Shown here piece by piece: positions 49,072 to 58,413 of a stretch of 64,000 nt of DNA. The stretch lies in assembly GCF_000497445.1 (NCBI RefSeq), contig NZ_CM002285.1, forward strand, positions 9,170,161-9,234,160, in the 5' to 3' direction. Source of the stretch: Streptomyces roseochromogenus subsp. oscitans DS 12.976 (GTDB taxonomy: Bacteria > Actinomycetota > Actinomycetes > Streptomycetales > Streptomycetaceae). Numbering within the stretch: position 1 is the first letter of the stretch; the number at the start of each line of letters is the position of its first letter. The notes under the pieces were generated by a model, which did no database searches, was not told where the DNA came from, and saw only the letters and a program-made list of their open reading frames with translations. The position numbers and the translations under genes were made by a program.

Positions 49072-50313
49072 TCAGTGGCCCAGAAGCAGTCCCGTCCCCG
49101 ACACGTCGACGCGGATGCCGTCCTTGTCAACGGCCACGCGCTGGAGCTGCAGCGCGCCTCCCGGCGGCTTCGGCAGCTGGAAGGCGAAGGAGAAGCGGTC
49201 GGCGATCTGGGGGCGGGTGAGCTTGGTCAGCGTGGTGAGCAGGGACGGGTCGAGGCCCAGTCGCTTGAGGAGGCTGGGGTGGGCGAGCGCCACGTCCACG
49301 AGGTTGATCCTGGTCAGATCGTGCAGGAAGCGCGGCGCGCCGGTGAGCTGATGGAGTTTGTCCTCGTCGTGGAGCGCGGCGCTCACCGTGCTGTCGGGGA
49401 CACCCAGGCGGTGCACGATCGCCGGGATCGTCAGCATGGACTTGATCTGGTCAGCCTCGTGGGTGATACGGCGCGCTGAGGCGGGGGTGAGGTGGAGGCC
49501 CTCGGAGGGTCTGGTGCCGGGCCGGTACGTCGCGAGGTCGTCGATGTCGAGCCGGATGCCGTCCACGGAGGTGGCGATGCCGCGTTCTCCCTCGCGCCGG
49601 ATCTCGGCATCGGCTCGTACGCTCAGGTCGCGGCCCGCGATGCGCAGGGTGCCATGGGCTTGCACGCGGTCGGGTCCTTGGGCCGTGAAGTCCACCTGCG
49701 AGGCGCCGAGTTCACGGTTCATGTCGGCGAACGACAGCAGAACCTGGCCGTGCACCTGGCGAACGAGCGCGCCGCGTACCGAGGTCGGTCCGTCACCGTC
49801 GATGCGTATGTCGTTGGCGGTCGCGGTGACCTGGGTGAGGGTGACTCGGTGGGCCGGGATGTCGGGGACGGTGACCTGGACCGAGTCCAGGCGCCCCGCG
49901 GCCACCTGCGTCAGGAAGGGGAACCCGCCGATCGAGACCTCGGGGGCCGCGGCGAGATGCATGGAGTCCTTGAGCCGTTGGGAAGCCTTGTGCTCGGCGT
50001 AGAGCAGCGCCCACCGGTCGGCCAGGACGACGAGGCAGACGAGGGTCAGCACCCAGACGAGGAATCGGGCGATGGTGGGCAGGCCGGTGGCGCGGTTACG
50101 ACGGCGGCTGCCGCGCCGGTGATTGGGCGGCTCCCAGGGCTCTTCGTGGTTGTCCTGCCGGGCCTCCGCGCCGTCCTCGGTCAGGAAGTCGTCCAGCGGA
50201 TGGTCCGCCAGTGACGCCAATTCGTCGTATGGATTGCGGCCGGACGGAACCTGAGCGGTGGGTGGCCCGTCCGACTGGGCAGATTGATGCGTGTGTTTGT
50301 GGGGGGTACGCAT
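49072..50313 (-). CDS. DUF2993 membrane-anchored protein
   Basis: A 413-residue protein with a charged cytoplasmic N-terminus of about 75 residues, one transmembrane helix (IARFLVWVLTLVCLVVLADRW, about residues 82-101) and an extracytoplasmic DUF2993 domain of repeated strand-rich blocks such as EVSIGGFPFLTQVAAGRLDS and VRGALVRQVHGQVLLSF. DUF2993 resembles lipid-binding LmeA, implicated in lipoglycan synthesis in mycobacteria, so envelope lipid handling is a reasonable guess. The ATG at 50313 has no clear Shine-Dalgarno. It is single-copy on its transcript. Confidence 0.75.
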   Translation of the reverse strand: MRTPHKHTHQSAQSDGPPTAQVPSGRNPYDELASLADHPLDDFLTEDGAEARQDNHEEPWEPPNHRRGSRRRNRATGLPTIARFLVWVLTLVCLVVLADRWALLYAEHKASQRLKDSMHLAAAPEVSIGGFPFLTQVAAGRLDSVQVTVPDIPAHRVTLTQVTATANDIRIDGDGPTSVRGALVRQVHGQVLLSFADMNRELGASQVDFTAQGPDRVQAHGTLRIAGRDLSVRADAEIRREGERGIATSVDGIRLDIDDLATYRPGTRPSEGLHLTPASARRITHEADQIKSMLTIPAIVHRLGVPDSTVSAALHDEDKLHQLTGAPRFLHDLTRINLVDVALAHPSLLKRLGLDPSLLTTLTKLTRPQIADRFSFAFQLPKPPGGALQLQRVAVDKDGIRVDVSGTGLLLGH

Positions 50314-50408
50314 CGCCAGATTTCATCACATAGTCACACCCGTTCCGCAAGTCCTACCTGAAGTAAGGGAAGATATGAGTCACTTCGCGCCCCGCCCCGT
50401 GACCGCAC

Positions 50409-51698
50409 TCACATGTTGAGGGCGTCCAGAATCGACTCCATGGCGAGGACACCGCCGAGGCCGAGGACCGCGAGCACGGTCGTATAGGTGGTGCGCGCCT
50501 TGATCGCGTCGATGACGGACAGATTGAAGTATTCCTTGAACATCCAGAATCCCGGGTCGTTGACATGTGAGAAGGCGATCGATCCGCACGAGATGGCGAG
50601 GACCATGATCTCCGGATGGACTCCGCTGCCGGCGAGCAGCGGCAGGGCCACGCCCGAGGCGGTGACGACGGCGACGGTCGCCGAGCCGAGGGCCACGCGG
50701 AGGTTGGCCGCGATGAGCCAAGCGAGGATGACCGGCGACAGCGACCAGCCGTGGGTGGTGTTCTTGATGTAGTCCGAGATCCCGCCGTCCACGAGGACTT
50801 GCTTGAACGCGCCGCCCGCGCCGATCACGAGCAGGATCATCGCCATCGCCTGGGCGGCCGACCGGCAGGACACGCTGACCTCTTCCAGGCTGCGGCCGAT
50901 CCGCAAGCCGAACGCCCAGATCGCGACGGCCAGCGTGAGCAGCAGGGCGATGGGCGCGGAACCGATGAAAGCGATGAAGTGCAGGACGGGCCCCGACCCG
51001 GAGCCGACCAGGTCGGTCACCGCGGCTCCGGCGATGAGCACCACGGGCAGCAGGGCCACCGACAGTGACCAGCCCGTGCCCGGCATCTCCTCGTCGGTGA
51101 AGACGCGGTCACTGACCAGGCCGGTGGGTATGGAGGGGTCCATCCTCCGGATGAACGGAAGACGCGGCCAGATCAGAGCGATCAGCGCACCGGCCGGGAT
51201 GGCGATGAACAGGCCGTAGAACAGGGTCAGTCCGAGCGAGGCGTGGAAGGTCGCGGCGACCGAGGTCGGGCCGGGGTGCGGCGGCAGGAAGCTGTGCATG
51301 GTGGACAGGGCGATCGACATCGGCAGCCCGACCCAGAGCAGATTCGCCCGGGTGACACGTACGAGGGTGAAGGCGACCGGCACGATGATGACGAAGGCGA
51401 CCTCGTAGAACATGGTGACGCCGATCAGCATGGCGGACAGCACCATGGCGAGCTGAACCCAGCGCGGGCCGCACAGGTCGAGGAGTCGGCCGGCGATCCG
51501 CTGGGCGGCGCCGGAGTCGCCCATCACCCGGCCGACCATCGCGCCGAGCCCGATGGTGAGCATGGTGTCTCCGATCTGCCCGCCGATGCCCTCGGAGAGC
51601 ACGTCGGGGATCTTCTCCAGCGGGATGCCCCGGACGAGGCCGACCCCCACGGCCACCAGCAGCAGGGCGGCGAAGCCGTTGAGTTTCAGGTTCGTCAT
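50409..51698 (-). CDS. GntP-family permease, N-terminally truncated
   Basis: About 430 residues, a proton-coupled gluconate/organic acid permease. It begins MTNLKLNGFAALLLVAVGVG and has family marks such as GGQIGDTMLTIGLGAMVGRV, YEVAFVIIVPVAF, HSFLPPHPGPTSVA and SHVNDPGFWMFKEYF. Full-length members have 15-20 additional residues forming the first helix; here only LLFL of that helix remains in frame, and the sequence upstream is unrelated with no Shine-Dalgarno. The gene is therefore cut at its 5' end, next to the stop of a GNAT gene, and may be inactive. No gluconate kinase is adjacent. Confidence 0.75.
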   Translation of the reverse strand: MTNLKLNGFAALLLVAVGVGLVRGIPLEKIPDVLSEGIGGQIGDTMLTIGLGAMVGRVMGDSGAAQRIAGRLLDLCGPRWVQLAMVLSAMLIGVTMFYEVAFVIIVPVAFTLVRVTRANLLWVGLPMSIALSTMHSFLPPHPGPTSVAATFHASLGLTLFYGLFIAIPAGALIALIWPRLPFIRRMDPSIPTGLVSDRVFTDEEMPGTGWSLSVALLPVVLIAGAAVTDLVGSGSGPVLHFIAFIGSAPIALLLTLAVAIWAFGLRIGRSLEEVSVSCRSAAQAMAMILLVIGAGGAFKQVLVDGGISDYIKNTTHGWSLSPVILAWLIAANLRVALGSATVAVVTASGVALPLLAGSGVHPEIMVLAISCGSIAFSHVNDPGFWMFKEYFNLSVIDAIKARTTYTTVLAVLGLGGVLAMESILDALNM

Positions 51699-51790
51699 CA
51701 GGAAGAGCAGGCGGGACCTGACACTCCGTCCGCTCGTCTGATACCAGGGGGAGAACTCGCCGCTGCTCGGCGCGCGCTGCCGCGCTGTCG

Positions 51791-52456
51791 TCAGCTGTCC
51801 GGCGAGTGGGTCAGGTTGCCGATGCCGCGAGGGCGGTCCGGGACACGGGCCAGTCGCCGTGCCAGGTGTGTACGGCAGTCGGGCCACTCTGCCGCGGTGA
51901 TCGAGAAGATCGCGGAATCGCGGAGCAGACCGTCCTCACCCGGCACCCACGACCGTGACCAGTTCCGCAGCACGCCCTCGAACCGTGCTCCCACCTTCTC
52001 GATGGCCGCTCGCGAACGGCCGTTGCGTGCGTCCGTCTTCAAGTCGACGCGCGCCACGCCCCAGTTCTCGAATGCGTGCCGGAACAGCAGGAACTTGGCC
52101 TCGGTGTTCAACCCCGTGCCCAGGGCCGACGCCGCCAGCCAGGTGTAACCGACCTCGATCGCGCAGAGACCGTCCCCGGTGGGCCACAGGCGCGGATCCC
52201 AGTAGGCGGTGGCTCCCATGGCCCGCCCCGAAGACTTCTCGACCTGCGCATACGGAGCGAGTTTTCCGGCAGCGGCACGAGCGAGCTGTAGGTCGATGTA
52301 CTCCTCGACCTCGCTCGCCCGAGGCACCCACGTGAACCGGTATACGCTCCGGTCCTCCTCCGCCGAAGCGGCCAGGTCTGCGGCATGGCGATGACCCAAG
52401 GGCTCCAGACGCACAAGCGCTCCTTCAAGAACCGGGCCCTCAAGCGTGAATCCCAC
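51791..52456 (-). CDS. GNAT acetyltransferase (RimJ/RimL-like)
   Basis: A 221-residue acetyl-CoA-dependent N-acetyltransferase. [19 protein letters not shown] at the start is typical of the RimJ/RimL group; the acetyl-CoA site includes [20 protein letters not shown] (with the G-x-G-x-G/A pattern) and the later [20 protein letters not shown]. Members modify ribosomal protein N termini or small molecules; the true substrate is unknown. It stands upstream of the truncated permease, 92 bases apart on the same strand. Confidence 0.85.
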   Translation of the reverse strand: MGFTLEGPVLEGALVRLEPLGHRHAADLAASAEEDRSVYRFTWVPRASEVEEYIDLQLARAAAGKLAPYAQVEKSSGRAMGATAYWDPRLWPTGDGLCAIEVGYTWLAASALGTGLNTEAKFLLFRHAFENWGVARVDLKTDARNGRSRAAIEKVGARFEGVLRNWSRSWVPGEDGLLRDSAIFSITAAEWPDCRTHLARRLARVPDRPRGIGNLTHSPDS

Positions 52457-52711
52457 GGATCATCACTCCTTGCCGGTGCAGACCGTCCGCACCGCATCCG
52501 GGGCGTCAGCGTGCCAGAGTCATCACTCCATGTCGCGCGAATTCTGCCCCGTCATGCGATGACGCTCGCCTCGTGCGTCCCGTCGGACGCGATCCAGCGA
52601 AGGCAGGCCGCGAGCTTGCCGAGCGTGACCGTATGGTCACGTCACGCCTCCAAGTACCGACCCGGGTGGCGCGCAGCCGGGATCCGGGCCGGGCCGGGCC
52701 GACACATGCGA
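52457..52711. other. Gap with short inverted repeat
   Basis: No gene supported. GTGACC/GGTCAC (52625-52640, 4-nt spacer) is a perfect 6-bp inverted repeat. On the minus strand a short frame ends LAACLRWIASDGTHEASVIA before a TGA near 52557; it looks like natural protein but I cannot place it. Confidence 0.35.
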
Positions 52712-53435
52712 TCACAGGCTGAAGACCCGGCGGGCGTTCCCGGACAGGAACAGCTCGGTGGCCTCTTCGTCCACCTTCCCGCGGCCCCGGCCGCGCAGAT
52801 AGTCGACCAGTTCGCGCGGGTAGCGGCGGGCGGTGTAGGCACTGGTGTCGATGTAGACATTGGCGTGCTTGTCGGCTACGGCGATCATCTCCGTGGTCCG
52901 CGGACAGCCGATGTGGCCGCAGACGATGGTCAGTTCGGGGAAGTCGAGCGCGACCTGGTCGATGCAGGGGATGGGGCGTCCGGTTTCGGAGGGGCGCAGC
53001 GGGCCGGTGTGGCCGACCTGGGTGCAGAAGGGGATGCCGAGATCGACGCAGGCGGCGTGCAGCGGGTAGTACAGCCGGTCGGTGGGCGGCAGTTGCCACA
53101 GCCAGGGCACGATCCGCAGGGCCAGGAAGCCGAGCTCCTCAACAGCGGCGCAGTTCGCGTACGGCCTGGACGGGCCGGGTGAGGTCCGCGCCGGCGGCCC
53201 CGCGCAGCCGTCCGTCGGACTGTGCGACGAACTCGGCCACCTCGTCGTTGCTGATCAGCGGGCCCTGAGGGCCGTACCAGGCCGCCGAGAGACCGATCTC
53301 CACGTCTGCTGCGGCCATGGCGGCCACAGTGGCCTTGACCGGCAACGGCTCCTCCAGGAGTCCCTGCCCCGTCCAGCGACGCAACGACTCGGACATCTCG
53401 TCGCTGTGGGTCACCAGTGGCCACCCAAGAGACAT
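52712..53435 (-). pseudogene. Amidohydrolase-2 family pseudogene
   Basis: The 5' part reads SLGWPLVTHSDEMSESLRRW through SNDEVAEFVAQSDGRLRGAA to PVQAVRELRRC and stops; with one base restored near 53144 it continues as AVEELGFLALRIVPWLWQLP, FCTQVGHTG and IVCGHIGCPRTTEMIAV to the end (LFLSGNARRVFSL). Near the C terminus RGRGRGKV runs straight into DEEATELF, lacking about 20 residues that normally hold the conserved metal-site Asp region (LFGTN/S-x-P). One frameshift plus one internal deletion make it inactive. Confidence 0.7.
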
Positions 53436-53812
53436 GGGCGACGCGACTTCGGTTGGCTGCGTCCTCGCGTTCGATCTGTCACTGATCAGGAGAGAAGGGT
53501 GCCGCCGGACTGTGGCCCGGCCCGATGGTGTGTGCGGTTTTTGGCCCCCGCTGGTCCGCCGCCCCGGGACTGGCGGACCGGCGCCCTCAAGGACGCTCTC
53601 GCGGCCCTCAAGGACACTCTCGCGGGGTAAACGGAACCTACGCTTCCATCGGTCGTGACGGAAGACCTCCAGATGTGTGGTCCAGGTCACGTCGCCCCGG
53701 CAGCGTAGTGGGTCGGCCGTCGCGCGTGAAGCGCACATGCTCGCCGGACACGGCCTAGAAAGGCTTCGGGCCGTTCCCGTGGTTCTTCGAGCCGGAGACA
53801 TACGATGGCCGA
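53436..53812. repeat. Non-coding gap with 21-bp tandem duplication
   Basis: The unit CCCTCAAGGACGCTCTCGCGG occurs at 53584-53604 and, with one change, at 53605-53625. It could be the last coding stretch (heptad-like ALKDALAALKDTLAG on the plus strand) of a lost gene. The promoter of the cyclophilin gene lies at the right end (TACGAT 53801-53806). Confidence 0.5.
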
Positions 53813-54304
53813 ATGACCACAGTTTTGCTGAATACCTCCGCCGGGGACATCACCCTGGAGCTCGACGAGTCGAAGGCGCCGAAGACGGTGGCGAACTTCG
53901 TCGAATATGTGCAGTCCGGTCACTACGACGGCACCATCTTCCACCGGGTGATCTCCGGTTTCATGGTGCAGGGTGGCGGCATGACCGCGGACATGCAACA
54001 GAAGGCGGCACCGCGGCGGGTGGAGAACGAAGCCAAGAACGGCCTGAGCAACGACAAGTACACGGTGGCGATGGCGCGGACGTCGGACCCGCACTCGGCG
54101 AGCGCGCAGTTCTTCATCAACACCAACGACAACGATTTTCTGAACTACCCGGGCCAGGACGGCTGGGGTTACGCGGTGTTCGGCAAGGTCGCCGCGGGTA
54201 CCGAGGTGGTGGATGAGATCGAGGGCGTGCCCACCACGTCCCGTGCCGGGCACGGCGATGTGCCGGTGGAGCCCGTGACGATCGTGTCCGCACAGGTGGT
54301 CTGA
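53813..54304 (+). CDS. ppiB: Peptidyl-prolyl cis-trans isomerase, cyclophilin type
   Basis: A 163-residue cytosolic cyclophilin. The active-site set is present: YDGTIFHRVISGFMVQGG (Arg of FHR), AMARTSDPHSASAQFFIN (Gln-Phe-Phe) and WGYAVFGKV, where the tryptophan linked to cyclosporin binding in eukaryotes is replaced in part by GYAVFG. The ATG at 53813 lacks a Shine-Dalgarno; TACGAT ends 6 bases before it, so it may be leaderless, though the -35 is weak. Two hairpins follow the stop. General protein-folding role. Confidence 0.9.
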   Translation: MTTVLLNTSAGDITLELDESKAPKTVANFVEYVQSGHYDGTIFHRVISGFMVQGGGMTADMQQKAAPRRVENEAKNGLSNDKYTVAMARTSDPHSASAQFFINTNDNDFLNYPGQDGWGYAVFGKVAAGTEVVDEIEGVPTTSRAGHGDVPVEPVTIVSAQVV

Positions 54305-54320
54305 GGTCGGTGACCTCACC

Positions 54321-54346
54321 CGCGTGGCCCCCGGTGAGGCCACGCG
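54321..54346 (+). terminator. Terminator after ppiB
   Basis: CGCGTGGCC and GGCCACGCG form a 9-bp stem with an 8-nt loop, 17 bases after the ppiB stop. Confidence 0.65.
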
Positions 54347-54392
54347 GTCACTCATCCGGGGCGCGACCAGCGCTCTTCTTCTGGATCACCAC

Positions 54393-54428
54393 GCCTGGCC
54401 GGGGTCCCTCTTCAGGGCCCGGCCAGGC
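54393..54428. terminator. Second strong hairpin after ppiB
   Basis: GCCTGGCCGGG and CCCGGCCAGGC pair perfectly over 11 bp, with an inner CCCT/AGGG stem around CTTC. Probably a back-up terminator insulating the kinase genes. Confidence 0.7.
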
Positions 54429-54675
54429 CTCCATGGGCGCAATCGCGGAGTCCACCGCGACCGCTCGGCCGCAGGTCACCCTCAGCGCCCCCGATCGAGC
54501 AGAGCGTCGGCCAACCGCCGTACGCCGTGCGGCAGTTCGGCGGCATCGGCCCGTGATCCGCTCCTGGGGGGATCCTGTGACGGTCGGCCCGATGGCTCCT
54601 GGGACTGATCGCCACTGAGTACACTCTGTGACCCGTACGGGACCAGGTGTGTCGGTGTGGGCAGGGAGTGGGGCG

Positions 54676-56658
54676 GTGCCGGTGACACCGGAGGCCGGTT
54701 ACAGGGTCGGGGGTCGGTATCGGCTGCAGGAGCCCATCGGCCAGGGCGGGATGGGCGTCGTCTGGCAGGCCCGGGACGAACTGCTGGACCGGCGTGTCGC
54801 GGTCAAGTGCGCCCGCCCGGACGACGCCAAGGCCGCCCAGCGACTGAAGAAGGAAGCGCGGTACGCCGCGCGGCTGCACCACCCCAACGTCGTAGCCGTG
54901 TTCGACTATGTCGCCGAGGGCGACGCCTGCTGGATCGTCATGGAGTACGTGCCCTCGCGCAGCCTGGCCCAGCTGATGGCCGAGCGCGGACCGCTCTCCC
55001 CTCAGGAGGCCGGCTCGATCGGCGGCCAGATCGCGGCCGCGCTGGCGAAGTCCCACGGCGAGGGCGTGGTGCACGGCGATGTGACGCCGGAGAACATCCT
55101 GGTCACCGATGACGGCGTGGCCCGGCTGACGGACTTCGGGATCGCGCGGGCCCTGTGGAGCGAGGTCACCCAGACCGGCACGCACACCACGACAGGCACG
55201 GTGCGCGGCAAGCCCCGCTATCTCGCCCCCGAGGTGGCCAAGGGCAAGGCGCCGGACGCGAAGGCCGATGTGTTCTCCCTCGGCGCCAGCCTGTTCGCGG
55301 CGGTCGAAGGCCGCTCGCCCTACGGGGAGTTCGAGCACGTCATGGGCTACCTCGCCAGGGCCCTCGAAGGACATGTGGACGCCCCGCAACAGGCGGGCCC
55401 GCTCACCGCACCGCTCACCGCGCTGCTGCAGGTCGAGCCCGGGAACCGCCCGGACGCCGGCGAGGCACGCAGCCTGCTCACGCGCGCCGCACCGCCGCCC
55501 GCGCACATCCAGGAATACGTCCAGGAGCACCAGCGCCGGAGCGGGCAGGGGGCCGCGCAGGCGACGCTTCGGCTCCGTCCTACGCTGGCCCTGCCGTCCC
55601 TCACGATGTGGCTGCCGCGGAAGCTGCGTGGCCGGCTGACTGGCCGGCGCCGCGCGCTGACGGTCACGGCGGCGGCCCTGGCCGTGGCAGGACTCGCGAT
55701 CGGACTGCTCGCTCTCTTCGGCGCTTGGCCGTTCGGGCACAAGGGCGGCACCGGGCACCGTTCCGACGCCAAGCCCTCGGCGACGGGGCAGGCTCAGGCC
55801 GGTGCCCTGGGCGACGCCCCGAGCGCCGACCCCTGCAAGGTGATGGACGCCGCGTCGCTGAGCCGTTTCGGTCACACCGAACTAGCCCCGGCCTACGGAC
55901 AGTTGAGCCGGTGTGACGTACTGGTGCTGAACTCCGGCGGGGACGAGATCGCCGACGCCGAGGTCGACTTCAGCAGTGATCTCCAACAGTTCGACAGTGA
56001 CGTGGCCGTCAGGAAGGTCAGCAACGTCGAAGTCGCCTCCCTGAAGCGGGACGGGGACCAGTGCCTGCGGTTCATCACGACCCCCGACCGCAAGCAGATC
56101 GTGGTCAACGGCAAGCGGGACGGAACCGGCGCGCCCGACCCTTGCGCCCTGTCCGACGCCGCCGTCGACTATGCGGTCACGGTGCTGGACAAGGGCCCGG
56201 TACCCCGGCGTTCGGCCGTGTGGCCCGCCGACTCCCTGGGCCGACTGGACGCCTGCGCCGTGCTGGACCCGGCCACGCTCAAGAAGGTCCCCGGCCTTGA
56301 GCTGCGGCCCAAGGATCACGGCTTTGCCGACTGGACCTGTGACTGGGCGAGCCCTGACGGTCAAAGCGCCTATGTGCAGCTGCAGTTCACGCAGGACAAC
56401 GACCTGTCCGACAATGGACGGCCCGCGCGGGTGGCCGGAACGACCAGCTATGTCTCCCCCAAGGAGGAGGGGGACGACAGCTGCGTCGTCTACACACCGC
56501 ACCGTACGTTCACGGACTCCGTCGGCGAGCGGACCATCGAGCTGTTCCGGCTGACCCTCAAGGAACAGGGGCAGCAGAACGCCAAGGTGTGCGACGACGC
56601 CAAGTCGGTCGCGGGCGCCGCCGTACAGAACATCGAGAAGAGGCTGCCCGCGAAATGA
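54676..56658 (+). CDS. Receptor-type Ser/Thr protein kinase
   Basis: About 660 residues. The cytoplasmic kinase domain (residues about 8-270) has the glycine loop GQGGMGVVW, Lys44 in VAVK, Glu60 in KKEARYAA, the catalytic loop HGDVTPENIL and DFG at 153-155. The loop is HGD rather than HRD and has Thr where most Ser/Thr kinases have Lys (DVKPEN), yet the catalytic Asp and Asn are kept. One transmembrane helix (about 327-351) leads to a 310-residue extracellular domain with eight cysteines, possibly four disulfides. I use the GTG at 54676 with AGGGAG 7 bases upstream. The following FHA gene is its likely phosphothreonine-reading partner. Confidence 0.87.
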   Translation: MPVTPEAGYRVGGRYRLQEPIGQGGMGVVWQARDELLDRRVAVKCARPDDAKAAQRLKKEARYAARLHHPNVVAVFDYVAEGDACWIVMEYVPSRSLAQLMAERGPLSPQEAGSIGGQIAAALAKSHGEGVVHGDVTPENILVTDDGVARLTDFGIARALWSEVTQTGTHTTTGTVRGKPRYLAPEVAKGKAPDAKADVFSLGASLFAAVEGRSPYGEFEHVMGYLARALEGHVDAPQQAGPLTAPLTALLQVEPGNRPDAGEARSLLTRAAPPPAHIQEYVQEHQRRSGQGAAQATLRLRPTLALPSLTMWLPRKLRGRLTGRRRALTVTAAALAVAGLAIGLLALFGAWPFGHKGGTGHRSDAKPSATGQAQAGALGDAPSADPCKVMDAASLSRFGHTELAPAYGQLSRCDVLVLNSGGDEIADAEVDFSSDLQQFDSDVAVRKVSNVEVASLKRDGDQCLRFITTPDRKQIVVNGKRDGTGAPDPCALSDAAVDYAVTVLDKGPVPRRSAVWPADSLGRLDACAVLDPATLKKVPGLELRPKDHGFADWTCDWASPDGQSAYVQLQFTQDNDLSDNGRPARVAGTTSYVSPKEEGDDSCVVYTPHRTFTDSVGERTIELFRLTLKEQGQQNAKVCDDAKSVAGAAVQNIEKRLPAK

Positions 56659-56729
56659 CCCGGCCCGCAAAATGACTCTGACCGGACAATGAGCCTGACC
56701 GGACGACAGACCCGCCCCGGAATACGAAC

Positions 56730-57533
56730 ATGACACAGACGCCGACCGGCATGACACAGCCACCGACCCGAGTTCTCCCCGCCACCCACGGCAGCCTCGC
56801 GCGCGGCGTCTCGGCGCCGGTGACGGGCACGCTCTTCGCCCTCGCGCTCACCGGCGGCATCACACTCCGGCCGGGGGAGGGACGCGAGGTCCTGTTCGGC
56901 CGCAACAGGCCCGAGGTCCACGTCTGTCTGGGCGAGGACGATCCGCGCGTCAGCCGCCACCAGGGCACGCTCACGCATCGGGACGGCCGGTGGTGGCTGA
57001 GCACCAGCGGGCAGCTGCCGATCCGCTGCGCCGAGGGCCGTCTGCTCTTCCGCGGCGAGGAGCCGCTCCCGCTGTCCACCGGCTACACCCCGCTGTTCGT
57101 CCAGGGCTCGCGGGGACGCGAGCACCTGCTCGAGGTCTTCGTCACCGGCGCCGACGACGAGCCTCCGCGCCCCCGGCACGCGGACGTCACCCGCCCGCCG
57201 CGGGTGTGGGTGCTGACCGAACAGGAGAAACTGGCCCTCGTCGTACTCGGCCCGCGCTATCTGCTGCACGAGCCGAGGCCGCAGCCCCTGACCTGGAAGC
57301 AGACGGCAGCCCAGCTCGTCGACTTGCAACCGGGGGCGAGCTGGACGAACAAGCGCGTCGAGCACATCGTCAACGCCGTGCGCGCCCGGCTGTCCCGCGA
57401 TGGAGTGCCGTATCTGACCCGCGAGGAGGTCGGCGAACCGGTCGGCAACGCCCTGAACGACCATCTCCTGTGCGCCCTGCTGACCTCCACGACTCTCGTC
57501 CCGATGGACCTGGCCCTCGTCGAGGCGACCTGA
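56730..57533 (+). CDS. FHA-domain protein
   Basis: A 267-residue cytosolic protein. The FHA core is LRPGEGREVLFGRNRPEVHV, then DDPRVSRHQGTLTHRDGRWWL: GR and SRHQG are the phosphothreonine-contact motifs. The C-terminal half (LTEQEKLALVVLGPRYLLHE, QTAAQLVDLQPG, TNKRVEHIVNAVRARLSRDG) looks like a helix-turn-helix domain used in similar actinobacterial FHA-HTH proteins. It lies 71 bases after the receptor kinase on the same strand, so phosphorylation-dependent binding to the kinase or its substrate, coupled to DNA binding, is a reasonable model. Confidence 0.82.
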   Translation: MTQTPTGMTQPPTRVLPATHGSLARGVSAPVTGTLFALALTGGITLRPGEGREVLFGRNRPEVHVCLGEDDPRVSRHQGTLTHRDGRWWLSTSGQLPIRCAEGRLLFRGEEPLPLSTGYTPLFVQGSRGREHLLEVFVTGADDEPPRPRHADVTRPPRVWVLTEQEKLALVVLGPRYLLHEPRPQPLTWKQTAAQLVDLQPGASWTNKRVEHIVNAVRARLSRDGVPYLTREEVGEPVGNALNDHLLCALLTSTTLVPMDLALVEAT

Positions 57534-57612
57534 CCCCGACGCCCCGCCCGCGAGCCACCGCGGACCACCGGGCCCGGGACCCCTCCCGACCGCTGCGCCT
57601 ACGCTCCCCGCC

Positions 57613-58413
57613 ATGCCCACCTCATCACGATGTGCGCTCCGGACCGCCGTCCTGCTCGCCGCCGCAGCGGCCATGGGCGCGACCGCGTCGTACCCGTCCT
57701 CCGCCTCGGCCGCCGCGCACCCGCGGCTCGTCGTCACCCACGGCGGCACCACGGCACACCCGGCCGTGTACGACGGTCACGGTCACACCGTCGCCGGCAT
57801 CACGGTCGAGGCGAACCATGTGATCGTGGAGAACTACCGGGTCACCCGGCCCAAGGCGCCCGGCATCGAGATCACCGGCGACGACATCACCATACGGAAC
57901 AACACCGTCACCAGCCCGCACGGCGGCGACGGTGACGGGATGCGCTTCTTCGGAGACGACCTGAGGATCCAGCACAACACCGTCCGAGGCGCCTCCAACC
58001 GCTACGGTCACGCCGACTGCATGCAGACCTTCGCCAGCGACACCCCGCCCAGTCGGCATGTGCTGATCGAGGGGAACCGCTGCGAGCACATCGACAACAT
58101 GTGCGTGATGGCCGAGGGGCCCAATGACGGGGAGGGTGACGGTCACGGCCACACCTTCGGCTTCACGATCCGCGGCAACTACTGCGAGACCCTGAGGGCG
58201 TCCCAGGCCCTGATGTTCGAGGACGTGCAGCACGTCACCATCGTCGGCAACACCTTCGCCGCCCCCACCGACCACGCCATCGGCCTGGCCATCCACTCCA
58301 TGAGCGCCCACGTCTGCGGCAACAGGACCAACCCCCGCGTCCGTTACGAGGTCGGCATCGACGCCTCCTCCCGGCCCGGCTACCGCGGCCCGAAGCCGGG
58401 CGGCCCTCCCTGA
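57613..58413 (+). CDS. Secreted right-handed beta-helix protein
   Basis: A 266-residue exported protein. Signal: basic start, hydrophobic AVLLAAAAAMGATASY and an ASAAAHP site. The mature part repeats short turns such as HVIVENYRVTRP, DITIRNNTVTSP, DLRIQHNTVRGA, HVLIEGNRCEH, and HVTIVGNTFAAP, the asparagine-ladder pattern of parallel beta-helices (pectate-lyase/parallel beta-helix repeat fold). HGHTFGFTIRGNYCET carries a conserved Cys. No catalytic set can be assigned; polysaccharide lyase or epimerase function is possible. It is probably independent of the upstream kinase-FHA pair. Confidence 0.75.
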   Translation: MPTSSRCALRTAVLLAAAAAMGATASYPSSASAAAHPRLVVTHGGTTAHPAVYDGHGHTVAGITVEANHVIVENYRVTRPKAPGIEITGDDITIRNNTVTSPHGGDGDGMRFFGDDLRIQHNTVRGASNRYGHADCMQTFASDTPPSRHVLIEGNRCEHIDNMCVMAEGPNDGEGDGHGHTFGFTIRGNYCETLRASQALMFEDVQHVTIVGNTFAAPTDHAIGLAIHSMSAHVCGNRTNPRVRYEVGIDASSRPGYRGPKPGGPP

